DNA from: Amphritea opalescens
GTDB taxonomy: Bacteria; Pseudomonadota; Gammaproteobacteria; Pseudomonadales; Balneatricaceae
Reading direction: 5' to 3'
NCBI RefSeq assembly: GCF_003957515.1
Contig: NZ_RQXW01000016.1
Location: forward strand, 1 to 64,000
Length of the DNA: 64,000 nt
Below the pieces are notes generated by a model. That model was not told the origin of the DNA. It made no database searches and worked only from the letters and a program-made list of their open reading frames with translations. Positions 17,801 to 25,670 of this stretch are shown piece by piece. Position 1 is the stretch's first letter, and every line of letters begins with the position of its first letter. The position numbers and the translations under genes are program-made.

Positions 17801-20800
17801 TGCAGGGCTAGGGGGTAATCTTCCACGATATAGCAGAACAGAGCGTGATAATAATGGTAGGTCGCAATGGCGGTGCGATGGTCTTCTTGATGGTTCTGCG
17901 CGAGCATTTCTTGGGTAAAAAAACGCCCGAAAAATTGATTCGGGTTGGGGTTGCGGCCAAGAAAGTTATCGATCGTCTGTAGTGCTTGTAACGAATATTG
18001 TATCGATGGTTTTTGTCCGTATTGCTGCAGCGAATGGGTATAACTTTCGATGGTGGGTTGAATCTCGGCAAAGTTATCCGCTTGCGTGAACGCATATTGA
18101 ATCCAAGCGGCGAGGTTGTAGCTACCCCATTCGATATCTCCACAGTTGAGTGCCTGTTGATGGCCCTCAAGCAGTGAGTCGGTCGAGTTCTTGAGCGGCT
18201 CTTTCCAATGCCGTACATAGGAATCGAACAATGAGGTGGTGCGGTGATGCAGTAATCGATCCGGCTGCCGTTGATCTAACTGCATCGCGATACAGCCTAG
18301 CTTATATCCCTGCTCTATCGCCGCGTATTTACCACAGAGGGTGCCGCCATAGCCGGCCAAGGCCATGGAAGAATGGGCGGTAAGCCCACGGGTCAGCGTT
18401 AGTTCAACCTCTTTGGCCATGACTAATGGTCGCAGTGCCGAGCTCGAGAACTTCACGGCACCAAACATGCTTGCCAAAATCGAAAGTGCGGCTAGGTCAT
18501 GGGGATCTTGCATGGGGGGGGCGTTGAGTATCTGTTCTGCGCTGCGCCGATGAAGTAACCATTGCGTGCGCAGCATACCTTTCCAAATATCGGTTTTACC
18601 CGGTTTGGCTGGTAGCGAAACGCCGAGCATTTGTAATACTTGGAGTGCTTCGTTCATCGCCTGCTCGAATTGATTGCGAGCAATATAGGACTGGATTCTA
18701 ATCTCATAGACTTTGACGCGATCGAGCACATTACCGCAGTGGCTGATGACCTGATCGATCAGTGTGTCCATCTGCTCAAACTGAGAACGGATATAAGCGG
18801 CTTCCGCGCCACTTTTATACAGGCTTAGGGTTAGTTCATATTGCTGTTGCCAACTATCGTCCGAGAGTAGTTCGATACCGGTTTGGAAATACTCTTGGGC
18901 GGCATCAAAGGCCGCTGAATCTAGCGCCTGTATACCCGATTGGCAATTTAAGGATGCCAGTTCGATGAGTTCACTGGTCGATTCTATTAATGTTCGAGCG
19001 CTATTGAGGTGGTTGGTAATTTCAAACACCGGGGCGCTGCTCTGCCCCGCGAAGCGTTGCTGTAATAGCCGACCAATCTGCAGATGGCGTTGTTGTCTTA
19101 GCTCATCGGGGATCAGCGAATAGGCGGCCTGCTGAATCCGGTCATGGACAAAGCGATACCGGTGACGTTCAAAGGTAAGACCCGAGAAGCTTGGGTAGTT
19201 GATATTCAGTGGAATCAACAGGCCTTCGCGTACGGCATCGAGTAGATCGTCGGTCACTTGAGGAATGCTCTGTTCGAGTACAGTGGAGAGGGTGTTCAAG
19301 TCGAAGGGGCTGCCGATACAAGCGGCCATCTGTAACGCTATTTGGCTGTTTGTCGATAGTTTTTGTATCTTGCTAACCATCAGGTCGATAACGTTATCGC
19401 TCATCTCTCGCGATTGAATCTTCTGTTCGTCCCACTGCCAGCGGTTTTCATGAAAGTTAATCAGCCCCTCATCATGTAACGAGTAGAGAAACTGAATTAG
19501 GAAAAAGGGGTTACCTTGGGTTTTTTCCAGACAGATCTGCGCCAGAGCGATGCAGTGTTGTGGTTCGGTTCTTAAAGTGTCAGCGATCAAACGGGTAATC
19601 TGGGCTTTATTGAGCGGTTCTAGCAAAATCTCGCTGAGATTGCAGCTGCCCTTTTGAATACGACTGATCGCCAGTGTTAATGGATGGGTGGCGTTGACCT
19701 CCTGGTCACGATAACTGCCTACGAACAGTAGATTGGGAATATCGCCGTTTTCACAGAGGGAGGTGATCAGGTTAAATGAGGCCAGATCCCCCCAGTGGAG
19801 GTCGTCGAGAAACAATAGTAGTGGATGTTCCTGGGTGGCGAAGACCTGCAACAGTGTTTTGATCAGTCTCGAAAAACGATTTTGTTCTTCGAGCACTGAG
19901 GTACGATTCTCGCTGGGCTGTTGGCCAATAACGAGCTCTAACTCGGGTAGCAGTCTAACCAAGGCGCCGGCATGCTGGCCTAGGGAGGTTAGGATAGCTT
20001 CGCGGTAGAGTGAGATCTCATGTTCGCTCTCGGTGAGCAGTTGTCTGATGAGTGCTTGTAGTGCCGTGAAAATGCCCGAATAGGGGCGCGTTCGACGAAA
20101 TTGATCGAATTTTCCGCTAATAAATCGACCATTCTGTTCGTGGATGTAATGTCGTAGTTCGTGAACAAGGCTCGATTTTCCCACACCGGCATAACCGGTA
20201 ATCAAGATCACTTCCTGTCGGCGCATCAGTATCTGGTCAAAACTGTTACGTAGTTTTTGGATCGTTGCGGCGCGACCATAAAGGCGTTGCGGTACTGAAA
20301 AATGCTCTGAAATATCCTGGCTGGCGAGATTGAAGAGAGGGATGCTCTGTTGCTGTTGCCAACTGGCGAGGCATTTTTTGAGGTCTTGCAATAGGGAAAA
20401 ACTGGACTGATATCGTTCCGAGGCATCTTTCGCCATTAACTTAAGCACAATGCGGCTTAACATCTCTGGCATCGTTGGGTCGACTTTATGCGGTGCCTTG
20501 GGGTGTTTTGCGATATGGCTATGAATCAGTTTAAGGCGTTCATCACTACGAAAAGGAGGACGTTTACAAAACATTTCGTAGAGGGTGACACCGAGACTAT
20601 AAAAGTCGCTACGGTAATCGATATGGCGGTTGATACGGCCTGTTTGTTCAGGGGCAATATAACGCAGATCATCAATCGAAAGCTGCTGTGAGTTCCAGCT
20701 AGCCTGCTCTCGAGTGAGTCGAGTGGCTAATGAGAAGTCGATTAGCTGAACGCTCTCGGTTTCGGCTAACCAGAGTATATTATCCGGTGACAGTTTCTTG

Positions 20801-21174
20801 TGAATAACGCGTTCGCTGTGCAGTTTTCCCAGTCGTTCACTGATAGCGATGGCCATCGAGAGCAACTGACCCCAATCTAGGTTTTGCTCTTGAAAAATCT
20901 GTCGTAATGAGATGCCTCCAAAATCGGGGAATACCAATACTCCTCGGGTATTAATATTCGTTAGTAGCAGAGGCTGAACAACCCCTTCAATATCGATGAC
21001 GCGTAGTAATTGATCCTCATGCTCGAAGCGATTTAGCTCTTCTGGCGCATTGGTATTGTTGAGTTGCTTAATGATAACGGGGCTTTGGTCACTCTCCCTG
21101 ATGGCTCGCCGAATGGTGCAATGCTTGCCGCGGTGGATAATGCTTAATATTGTAAACCCAGGAAGGTGGCCCAT
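14845..21174 (-). CDS. Giant hybrid histidine kinase with protein-kinase-like N-terminus
   Basis: A 2109-residue cytoplasmic sensor with this domain order: Ser/Thr-kinase-like domain (about 5-270), AAA-type ATPase with Walker A GYAGVGKS (327-334), a long helical TPR-like region (about 700-1270), GAF (about 1310-1480), PAS (about 1485-1600), HisKA with SHEIRTP (His near 1628), HATPase_c (…GGTGLGLAIS…), receiver (phospho-Asp near 1915 in LMDIHLP) and Hpt (His near 2057 in IAHQLSGAA). The kinase-like domain keeps Lys36 but has HKK at 125-127 in place of HRD and DFS in place of DFG, suggesting a pseudokinase. No transmembrane segment is seen. It is encoded 3 bases after its response regulator and divergent from qhpA1, so it probably senses amine oxidation state or metabolites; the signal is unknown. 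Confidence 0.88.
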   Translation of the reverse strand: MGHLPGFTILSIIHRGKHCTIRRAIRESDQSPVIIKQLNNTNAPEELNRFEHEDQLLRVIDIEGVVQPLLLTNINTRGVLVFPDFGGISLRQIFQEQNLDWGQLLSMAIAISERLGKLHSERVIHKKLSPDNILWLAETESVQLIDFSLATRLTREQASWNSQQLSIDDLRYIAPEQTGRINRHIDYRSDFYSLGVTLYEMFCKRPPFRSDERLKLIHSHIAKHPKAPHKVDPTMPEMLSRIVLKLMAKDASERYQSSFSLLQDLKKCLASWQQQQSIPLFNLASQDISEHFSVPQRLYGRAATIQKLRNSFDQILMRRQEVILITGYAGVGKSSLVHELRHYIHEQNGRFISGKFDQFRRTRPYSGIFTALQALIRQLLTESEHEISLYREAILTSLGQHAGALVRLLPELELVIGQQPSENRTSVLEEQNRFSRLIKTLLQVFATQEHPLLLFLDDLHWGDLASFNLITSLCENGDIPNLLFVGSYRDQEVNATHPLTLAISRIQKGSCNLSEILLEPLNKAQITRLIADTLRTEPQHCIALAQICLEKTQGNPFFLIQFLYSLHDEGLINFHENRWQWDEQKIQSREMSDNVIDLMVSKIQKLSTNSQIALQMAACIGSPFDLNTLSTVLEQSIPQVTDDLLDAVREGLLIPLNINYPSFSGLTFERHRYRFVHDRIQQAAYSLIPDELRQQRHLQIGRLLQQRFAGQSSAPVFEITNHLNSARTLIESTSELIELASLNCQSGIQALDSAAFDAAQEYFQTGIELLSDDSWQQQYELTLSLYKSGAEAAYIRSQFEQMDTLIDQVISHCGNVLDRVKVYEIRIQSYIARNQFEQAMNEALQVLQMLGVSLPAKPGKTDIWKGMLRTQWLLHRRSAEQILNAPPMQDPHDLAALSILASMFGAVKFSSSALRPLVMAKEVELTLTRGLTAHSSMALAGYGGTLCGKYAAIEQGYKLGCIAMQLDQRQPDRLLHHRTTSLFDSYVRHWKEPLKNSTDSLLEGHQQALNCGDIEWGSYNLAAWIQYAFTQADNFAEIQPTIESYTHSLQQYGQKPSIQYSLQALQTIDNFLGRNPNPNQFFGRFFTQEMLAQNHQEDHRTAIATYHYYHALFCYIVEDYPLALHHCETGTPYMPHIVGTYTYACFEYMTALSLLAQIDEGSVLQQRHRLKQVRRLLRRAKRWAKHCPENHQCYASLIQAELYRVDHQYSQAMDHYDNAISAADNNHFYLIAALAKEAAGRCYRQWDKDNIAKTYLNEAWNSYLQLQIKPKLQQLQQRYPELFGDRNITNNPHNKTMISVDNSAHISNQHLDIISVIRSSQAISDEIELEKLLGRLMTLALESAGAQRAILILKEKERLYIEAEAEPDRTPHFFNGLVLEDSNRLPTSIIHYVARTKENVVLSNAHSHDMFMQDSYIRKHKPRSLLCMPILYHGELTAVLYLENNESRNVFDPSRLETLQILSAQAAISIENAKLYSSLKHSEQEYRSLFENTVEAIFRASPQGHFISANPALAELLGYASPAEFLNAITDIASQCFANSHDLHSFLKQLSQNNRVTDFETEWLRRDGSCVNLSISARRELDHQGNALYYEGSLANITERKAKEQAQLNLQKSEASNQAKSEFLATISHEIRTPMNGILGMAQLLETQPLQPEQRKHVQAIYQSGQTLLSILNDVLDFTKVEAGQTELDISPFCIQQVLEELELILRPMAEHKQLQLTLTLADPLPEIVLGDKRSLGQVLMNLCANAIKFTQQGFVNITVNCQENTDDLQLTFIIEDSGIGIPKESHHRIFQQFSQADSSITRRYGGTGLGLAISKKMVELQRGEIGFDSTEGKGSRFWFSIPYLKTSAAEQTLPCTASPEKCVPLRILLVEDTDINQQVAQGLLESDGHRVDIAANGYQALQQHDQHDYDVVLMDIHLPDMDGMETTRRLRQHSDHNKANIRVIALTASITEAEINNYYSAGIDAVIGKPIQYTELQQLLGQQAPTANHDETNTIPTEPNDSLLNQSLIHQHRDMLGVEKFARLIGQLESQCDQLFDQIAQALEQENNVKVSSIAHQLSGAAANFGLIRLSAQCKSLEEHPDRLTAESYEALRQLLQLSLNKLKAFEQ

Positions 21175-21177
21175 CGG

Positions 21178-21912
21178 TTATTTTACCTCACCGGCAAACA
21201 TATAGCCGGCCCCATGAGCGGTGAGAATAAAGTGGGGATCGAGGGGGTTATCGTTGAGCTTGCGGCGCAGGCGGCCGATTAAGACATCGATCGAGCGATC
21301 ATTGGGAGTCCATTCTCTATCATGAATGGCGTCCATCAGTTGATCGCGACTGAGTACCTGGCCGCGGCTGTTGATCAGCGCATAGAACAGCTTAAACTCG
21401 CCTTCAGGTAGCCGTTCGGAGCCCTCTTCAGGGCTTTCGAGTAAGCGACGGCTGCAGTCTAATGTCCAGCCTTCAAAATGGATCAGCTCGCTGCTGTTAT
21501 CTTTTTTGACGGGGCTCGATTGATCCGTCACCCGCCACAGGAGGTTTTTAGCTCTGACCAGCAGTTCACGGGGGTTAAAAGGTTTGGTGACATAATCATC
21601 GGCGCCAAGTTCGAGCCCCACGATACGGTCAATTTCATCCCCTTTGCTAGTGACCAGAATAATACCGACTTTTGAATGTGCCCGTAGTTCTCGCGTTAAG
21701 GATAACCCATCTTTACCGGGCAGGTTGATATCTAGCAGCACGAGGTTGATATTGTCATCGAGCACCCTTTGCACCAGACTTTCGCCGTGATCTGTTTCGC
21801 TGACACGGTAGCCTTCGTTTTCGAAATAACTCACCAGCAGTGCGCGGGAGGCAAAGTCATCTTCAACGATTAAAATATGTGGCTGTTCAATGGGTATATT
21901 CATGGTCTGCAA
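21178..21912 (-). CDS. OmpR/PhoB-family response regulator
   Basis: A 244-residue two-domain regulator: receiver (residues about 10-125) with acidic pair Asp18-Asp19, phospho-acceptor Asp61 in LLDINLPG and Lys110 in VTKPF, then a winged-helix DNA-binding domain (about 148-240) with the usual RDQLMDAIHDREWTPNDRSIDVLIGRLRRKL recognition region. It is the first gene of the kinase operon and is divergent from qhpA1 across a 326-base gap with repeated TGTTACAT boxes, which are its best target candidates. An in-frame ATG at 21903 could be the real start. Confidence 0.92.
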   Translation of the reverse strand: MQTMNIPIEQPHILIVEDDFASRALLVSYFENEGYRVSETDHGESLVQRVLDDNINLVLLDINLPGKDGLSLTRELRAHSKVGIILVTSKGDEIDRIVGLELGADDYVTKPFNPRELLVRAKNLLWRVTDQSSPVKKDNSSELIHFEGWTLDCSRRLLESPEEGSERLPEGEFKLFYALINSRGQVLSRDQLMDAIHDREWTPNDRSIDVLIGRLRRKLNDNPLDPHFILTAHGAGYMFAGEVK

Positions 21913-22050
21913 CTATTATTAATTTTTGTTAATCGTCTGTTGCGAGTCTAGCAAGCGGTTCGCCGTCAGAACAGCGATTCGTGCTAAAGTCTATAGACGA
22001 TGATTTTTCCTATAACTTATTGTAACTCAAGGAGTTTGTTTATTATTGAA

Positions 22051-22134
22051 TGTGACATGTTACATCTTGTTACATTAGCGGACAACTTAACACAAATCCC
22101 CGAAAATTCATTTACACCCGACCGTTAGTTTGGT
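22051..22134 (+). promoter_or_regulatory. qhpA1 upstream activator region with tandem TGTTACAT boxes
   Basis: TGTGACAT (22051), TGTTACAT (22058) and TGTTACAT (22068) follow each other; the last two are in direct repeat with a 10-base step, the one-helical-turn arrangement used by OmpR/PhoB-type regulators. From GTTACAT at 22069 the series ACAAC (22082), ACACA (22090), GAAA (22102), TTTACACCC (22111), GTTAG (22124) keeps exactly the spacing found upstream of porin 1. No clear sigma-54 site was found here. Remaining sequence between 21913 and 22238 shows nothing else. Confidence 0.6.
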
Positions 22135-22238
22135 CGAAGCTGGTGAGCAGCGATCTAATAATGAAAGATGAGGGCCTGCGCCGGTATGCCATTAATGATA
22201 TCGGTGCTGCAAAATAATTCTTACAGGAGTGATTGGCC

Positions 22239-23834
22239 TTGAACAATAATAAATCCAAGTACGCACTACTCAATGCGAGTGCACTGGCGTTAGTGGGGAC
22301 GATGTTAACCCCAGGAGCGACCTGGGCTATGGGTGGGGAAGCGGTAGTCAAGGAGAAGTGTCTTGCTTGTCATACGCAGACCGGTAATCCTGACAAACCT
22401 TATTCCAGAATCAGCGAACAACGTAAAACGCCAGAAGGTTGGCAGATGACGCTGCAACGTATGGAGCATCTCAATGGTTTACATCTAACCAGCGAAGAGA
22501 AGCAGACGTTGATTAAATACCTGTCGGATACTCAAGGTTTGGCGCCATCGGAAACCGCGAAGTACCGTTATGCGTTAGAACAGAAGCCAAATATTGTTGA
22601 GGACGTTGATCCGGCCTACGTCGAGATGTGTGCCCGTTGTCACTCAAATGCTCGGTTTGGCCTACAGCGCCGTACTGAAGATGAGTGGAAAGAGCTGGTC
22701 ACTACCCACATGGCGGTGCATCCAACCCTAGAACTACACGCATTGTCGCGAGATCGTCGTTGGTACGATATTGCCCTGAATGAAACCGCGCCTAAGCTGG
22801 CGATGGATTATGCCTTCAATGATGCGGCTTGGGCTAAGTGGGAAAAAGCAGCGAAGCCTGTGCTTAATGGTAGTTGGTCCGTTTCTGGGTTCATGCCAGA
22901 AAAAGGTGATTACAGCGCAGTTCTTACCACCGCTCAAACCTCAAAAGATAACTATTCCGTCACCATGGTCGGGCATTATGCCGATGGTTCTGAACTGAGC
23001 GGTACCGGTAGTGCGAAAGTCTTTTCTGGCTTTGAATGGCGTGCGGGTTTGACCCTTGATGGTGTCCGTGTGCGTCAGGTCTTGGCAGCGTCTGAAGACG
23101 GTTCCATGATGACCGGTCGGATGTATCAAAGCGCCCATGATGAAGTCGGCGGCGAACTGAAAGCGGTGAATGGAACGGGCATCGTTGCTCTAACACCTTC
23201 AGCGATTAAGCAAGGCCAACAAACTAAAATCACTATCAAAGGTGGTTACCTCAAAGGTGCGGTGAAACTCGGCAAAGGTGTTCAGGTGGTTAAAGTCCTG
23301 TCACGTGATGCGGATCGTGTCGTGGTGCTAGCTAAAGCGTCGGGTTCTGCCTCTGTGGGTATGCGCGATGTTTCCGTTGGTTCGACCAAGGCGAAAGCGC
23401 AGCTAGCTGTTTACGATAAAGTGGCGGCGGTGCAGGTTTCTCCAATGCATGGCTTGGCACGTATCGGTGGCAATGGCGGCAAGCTTCCTAAGGTGAAATC
23501 AACCTTCCGCGCCATCGCTTTTGCTGCGGGTCCTGACGGTAAACCAGGTACTGATGATGATTTAAATCTCGGTTATATGCCTGCCAACTGGTCGCTTAAA
23601 CCTCAAAACGAAGTGGCGGCTGAAGATAAAGATCTTGAGTTTGCTGGCACCATCGATAGCAAAGGTATCTTCACACCGGGCGATACGGGTCTTAACCCTA
23701 AACGTCGTATGTCTGCCAATAACGTCGGTATGCTGACGGTGGTAGCAACGGTTAAAGAGGGTGGTAAAGCGGTTGAAGGCGAAGCTGATCTGCTGGTAGC
23801 AGTGCCGAGTTATATCAAACGCGCCATTCAGTAA
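22239..23834 (+). CDS. qhpA: Quinohemoprotein amine dehydrogenase alpha subunit, set 1
   Basis: The di-heme c subunit of the periplasmic QHNDH, which takes electrons from the CTQ-bearing gamma subunit. A Sec signal (about residues 1-30, ending TWA) precedes two c-type heme motifs, CLACH (41-45) and CARCH (131-135), then three beta-rich domains. No ATG lies before the signal peptide; the TTG at 22239 is 9 bases after AGGAG, and the same AGGAGT-TGGCCTTG arrangement precedes the paralog, so a TTG start is favoured over the TTG at 22233. It heads a seven-gene cluster in the order qhpADCBFEG, as in Paracoccus. Confidence 0.93.
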   Translation: MNNNKSKYALLNASALALVGTMLTPGATWAMGGEAVVKEKCLACHTQTGNPDKPYSRISEQRKTPEGWQMTLQRMEHLNGLHLTSEEKQTLIKYLSDTQGLAPSETAKYRYALEQKPNIVEDVDPAYVEMCARCHSNARFGLQRRTEDEWKELVTTHMAVHPTLELHALSRDRRWYDIALNETAPKLAMDYAFNDAAWAKWEKAAKPVLNGSWSVSGFMPEKGDYSAVLTTAQTSKDNYSVTMVGHYADGSELSGTGSAKVFSGFEWRAGLTLDGVRVRQVLAASEDGSMMTGRMYQSAHDEVGGELKAVNGTGIVALTPSAIKQGQQTKITIKGGYLKGAVKLGKGVQVVKVLSRDADRVVVLAKASGSASVGMRDVSVGSTKAKAQLAVYDKVAAVQVSPMHGLARIGGNGGKLPKVKSTFRAIAFAAGPDGKPGTDDDLNLGYMPANWSLKPQNEVAAEDKDLEFAGTIDSKGIFTPGDTGLNPKRRMSANNVGMLTVVATVKEGGKAVEGEADLLVAVPSYIKRAIQ

Positions 23835-23896
23835 TACTGGCACCGATAACAATTGTTAATGACCGCTGTTACCAATAACAAGAAGAGAAATTGAAT

Positions 23897-25330
23897 ATGG
23901 GATCTTTAACTCTGGTAAAACCTAATCTACACCTCGTAGATGTGGAGGAACGACGGATGTTGTTCCATGTGCCAACCAGCAGTCTGTTTGAGCTGGATGA
24001 TCTGGGCCGTGAGCTTATTGAACTGTTTACCTCAGAGGGGGAGGTGTCTGCTCCTCAAATTCGTGAACGGTTTGATGGTCGGTTCAGTGCCGGTGATGTG
24101 GTTGATACTCTGGATGAGTTAAAGACACTGAAAATTGTGGTTGAAAAGGGTGCCCGGGAGCAGATCAATATTGATCCGAAACCGGTGGACCAGTTTCCAC
24201 TGACAACCATAGTTTTGAACACCAATACCGGTTGTAATCTCAGCTGTACTTACTGTTATAAGGAAGATCTGACCACCCCGTCCGAGGGTGACAAGATGAG
24301 CTTTGAAACAGCGGTGCAGTCGATTGAGATGATGCTGAAAGAGTCTCCAGACCAGCGTCAGTACAACGTGGTGTTCTTCGGTGGCGAGCCGCTCACCAAT
24401 ATGCCGTTAATACGTAATGTCGTGGCTTATTGTGAAGAGCTGTTTTCGACCCGTGAAGCAGAGGTGAGTTTCACCATGACCACCAACGCCACCATGCTGA
24501 ACGAAAAGCTGGTGGACTGGTTTAACGAGCACCGTTTTGGCTTAACCATTTCGATGGATGGCCCGAAAGCGATGCACGATAAAAACCGGATCAGTGTGGG
24601 TGGGCAAGGTACTTACGATGTGGTTAAGCGTAAGGCTCAGATGGTGCTGGCGCGCTATAACGCACGTCCAGTCGGCTGTCGGGTAACGCTGACGCGAGGC
24701 ATCACCGATGTAGAAGCTATATTCGATCATCTGTATCACGACCTCGGTTTTGCCGAAGTGGGCTTTGGCCCCGTGACCTCAGGTGATATCTCCTCATTCA
24801 ACCTCACCGGCGAAGAGATGGTCGAGGTGTTTGCGGGTATGAAGCGGTTAGGCCAAAAGTATCTGGATGCGGCTCTTGAGGGCAAAAATTTGGGCTATGG
24901 CAATATGCATATGCTGATGACCGATATTCACGAGGGCAATAAGAAACAGCTGCCCTGTGGTGCGGGTGTTGGCTTGTTAGCGGTTGATACCAAAGGTGGT
25001 ATTAACCTCTGTCACCGGTTTACCGGCTCGGATCAGCCTCTGTTCGGCGATGTGAGTGAAGGTTTGGATAAACCGGCATTAGCTGAATTTGTTGAAACCC
25101 GATTAGACCGTACTGATACCGGTTGTGAAACCTGCCGAATCCGTAATATCTGTTCTGGCGGTTGTTATCACGAGAGTTATGCCAAATACGGTGATGCGAC
25201 CGTACCCTCTTATCACTATTGCGACCTACTGCGTGACTGGGTCGACTTCGGTGTTAGAGCGTACACCCACATCATGCTAGAGAATCCGGGCTTTTTTGAT
25301 GCCCATGTGACTCCGCGACGAGGAGCTTAA
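23897..25330 (+). CDS. qhpD: QhpD radical SAM/SPASM thioether-forming maturase, set 1
   Basis: A 477-residue radical-SAM enzyme that installs the intra-peptide Cys-to-Asp/Glu thioether bridges in QhpC in the cytoplasm before export. The radical-SAM cluster motif CNLSCTYC holds Cys113, Cys117 and Cys120; FFGGEP follows. The C-terminal SPASM region carries [28 protein letters not shown] and YHYCDLLR cysteines for auxiliary iron-sulfur clusters. Residues 1-75 ([16 protein letters not shown]…) look like a PqqD-type precursor-recognition domain. The ATG at 23897 matches the paralog's N-terminus; a TTG two codons earlier is in frame. Only 2 bases separate it from qhpC. Confidence 0.95.
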   Translation: MGSLTLVKPNLHLVDVEERRMLFHVPTSSLFELDDLGRELIELFTSEGEVSAPQIRERFDGRFSAGDVVDTLDELKTLKIVVEKGAREQINIDPKPVDQFPLTTIVLNTNTGCNLSCTYCYKEDLTTPSEGDKMSFETAVQSIEMMLKESPDQRQYNVVFFGGEPLTNMPLIRNVVAYCEELFSTREAEVSFTMTTNATMLNEKLVDWFNEHRFGLTISMDGPKAMHDKNRISVGGQGTYDVVKRKAQMVLARYNARPVGCRVTLTRGITDVEAIFDHLYHDLGFAEVGFGPVTSGDISSFNLTGEEMVEVFAGMKRLGQKYLDAALEGKNLGYGNMHMLMTDIHEGNKKQLPCGAGVGLLAVDTKGGINLCHRFTGSDQPLFGDVSEGLDKPALAEFVETRLDRTDTGCETCRIRNICSGGCYHESYAKYGDATVPSYHYCDLLRDWVDFGVRAYTHIMLENPGFFDAHVTPRRGA

Positions 25331-25332
25331 AA

Positions 25333-25659
25333 ATGAAACATCTTAAGTCGTTTAATAAAAAAGCAAGAATGATCGATAAGGCAACATCGACCGGTGATGT
25401 CGAAGAAGTCGTTGCTATGCAGACCATCGTGGGCTGTACGTCCACCAACGATCCAGGCTGGGAAGTCGATGCCTTCGGTGGTTTGGGTTCACTGTGTCAA
25501 CCGATGGAATCTGATCTATATGGTTGTGCTGATGCCTGCTGGTGGCCTGCTCAGGTGCCTGACACCATGAGTAACTATCCTGATTGGTCTCAGGATGTGG
25601 CGAAGGCGGATGAAGACTGGCGCAAGCTGGACGGCATTTTCCCTGAAGAGCAGAAGTGA
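25333..25659 (+). CDS. qhpC: QHNDH gamma subunit precursor with CTQ cofactor residues, set 1
   Basis: A 108-residue precursor: 28-residue leader, then an 80-residue catalytic gamma subunit. Subtracting the leader, every crosslink residue known from the enzyme falls in place: Cys7-Glu16 (C35, E44), Cys27-Asp33 (C55, D61), Cys41-Asp49 (C69, D77), and the CTQ pair Cys37-Trp43 (C65, W71). The leader is not a Sec signal; it is thought to be recognised by QhpD, exported by QhpF and removed by QhpE. It sits between qhpD and qhpB, overlapping neither by more than a few bases. Confidence 0.96.
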   Translation: MKHLKSFNKKARMIDKATSTGDVEEVVAMQTIVGCTSTNDPGWEVDAFGGLGSLCQPMESDLYGCADACWWPAQVPDTMSNYPDWSQDVAKADEDWRKLDGIFPEEQK

Positions 25660-25670
25660 AGGAGGCACAG

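Noticed and set aside
22051-22066. TGTGACATGTTACATC as a CRP site
   Set aside because: Only the left half matches TGTGA; the right half is not TCACA. The tandem TGTTACAT reading explains it better.
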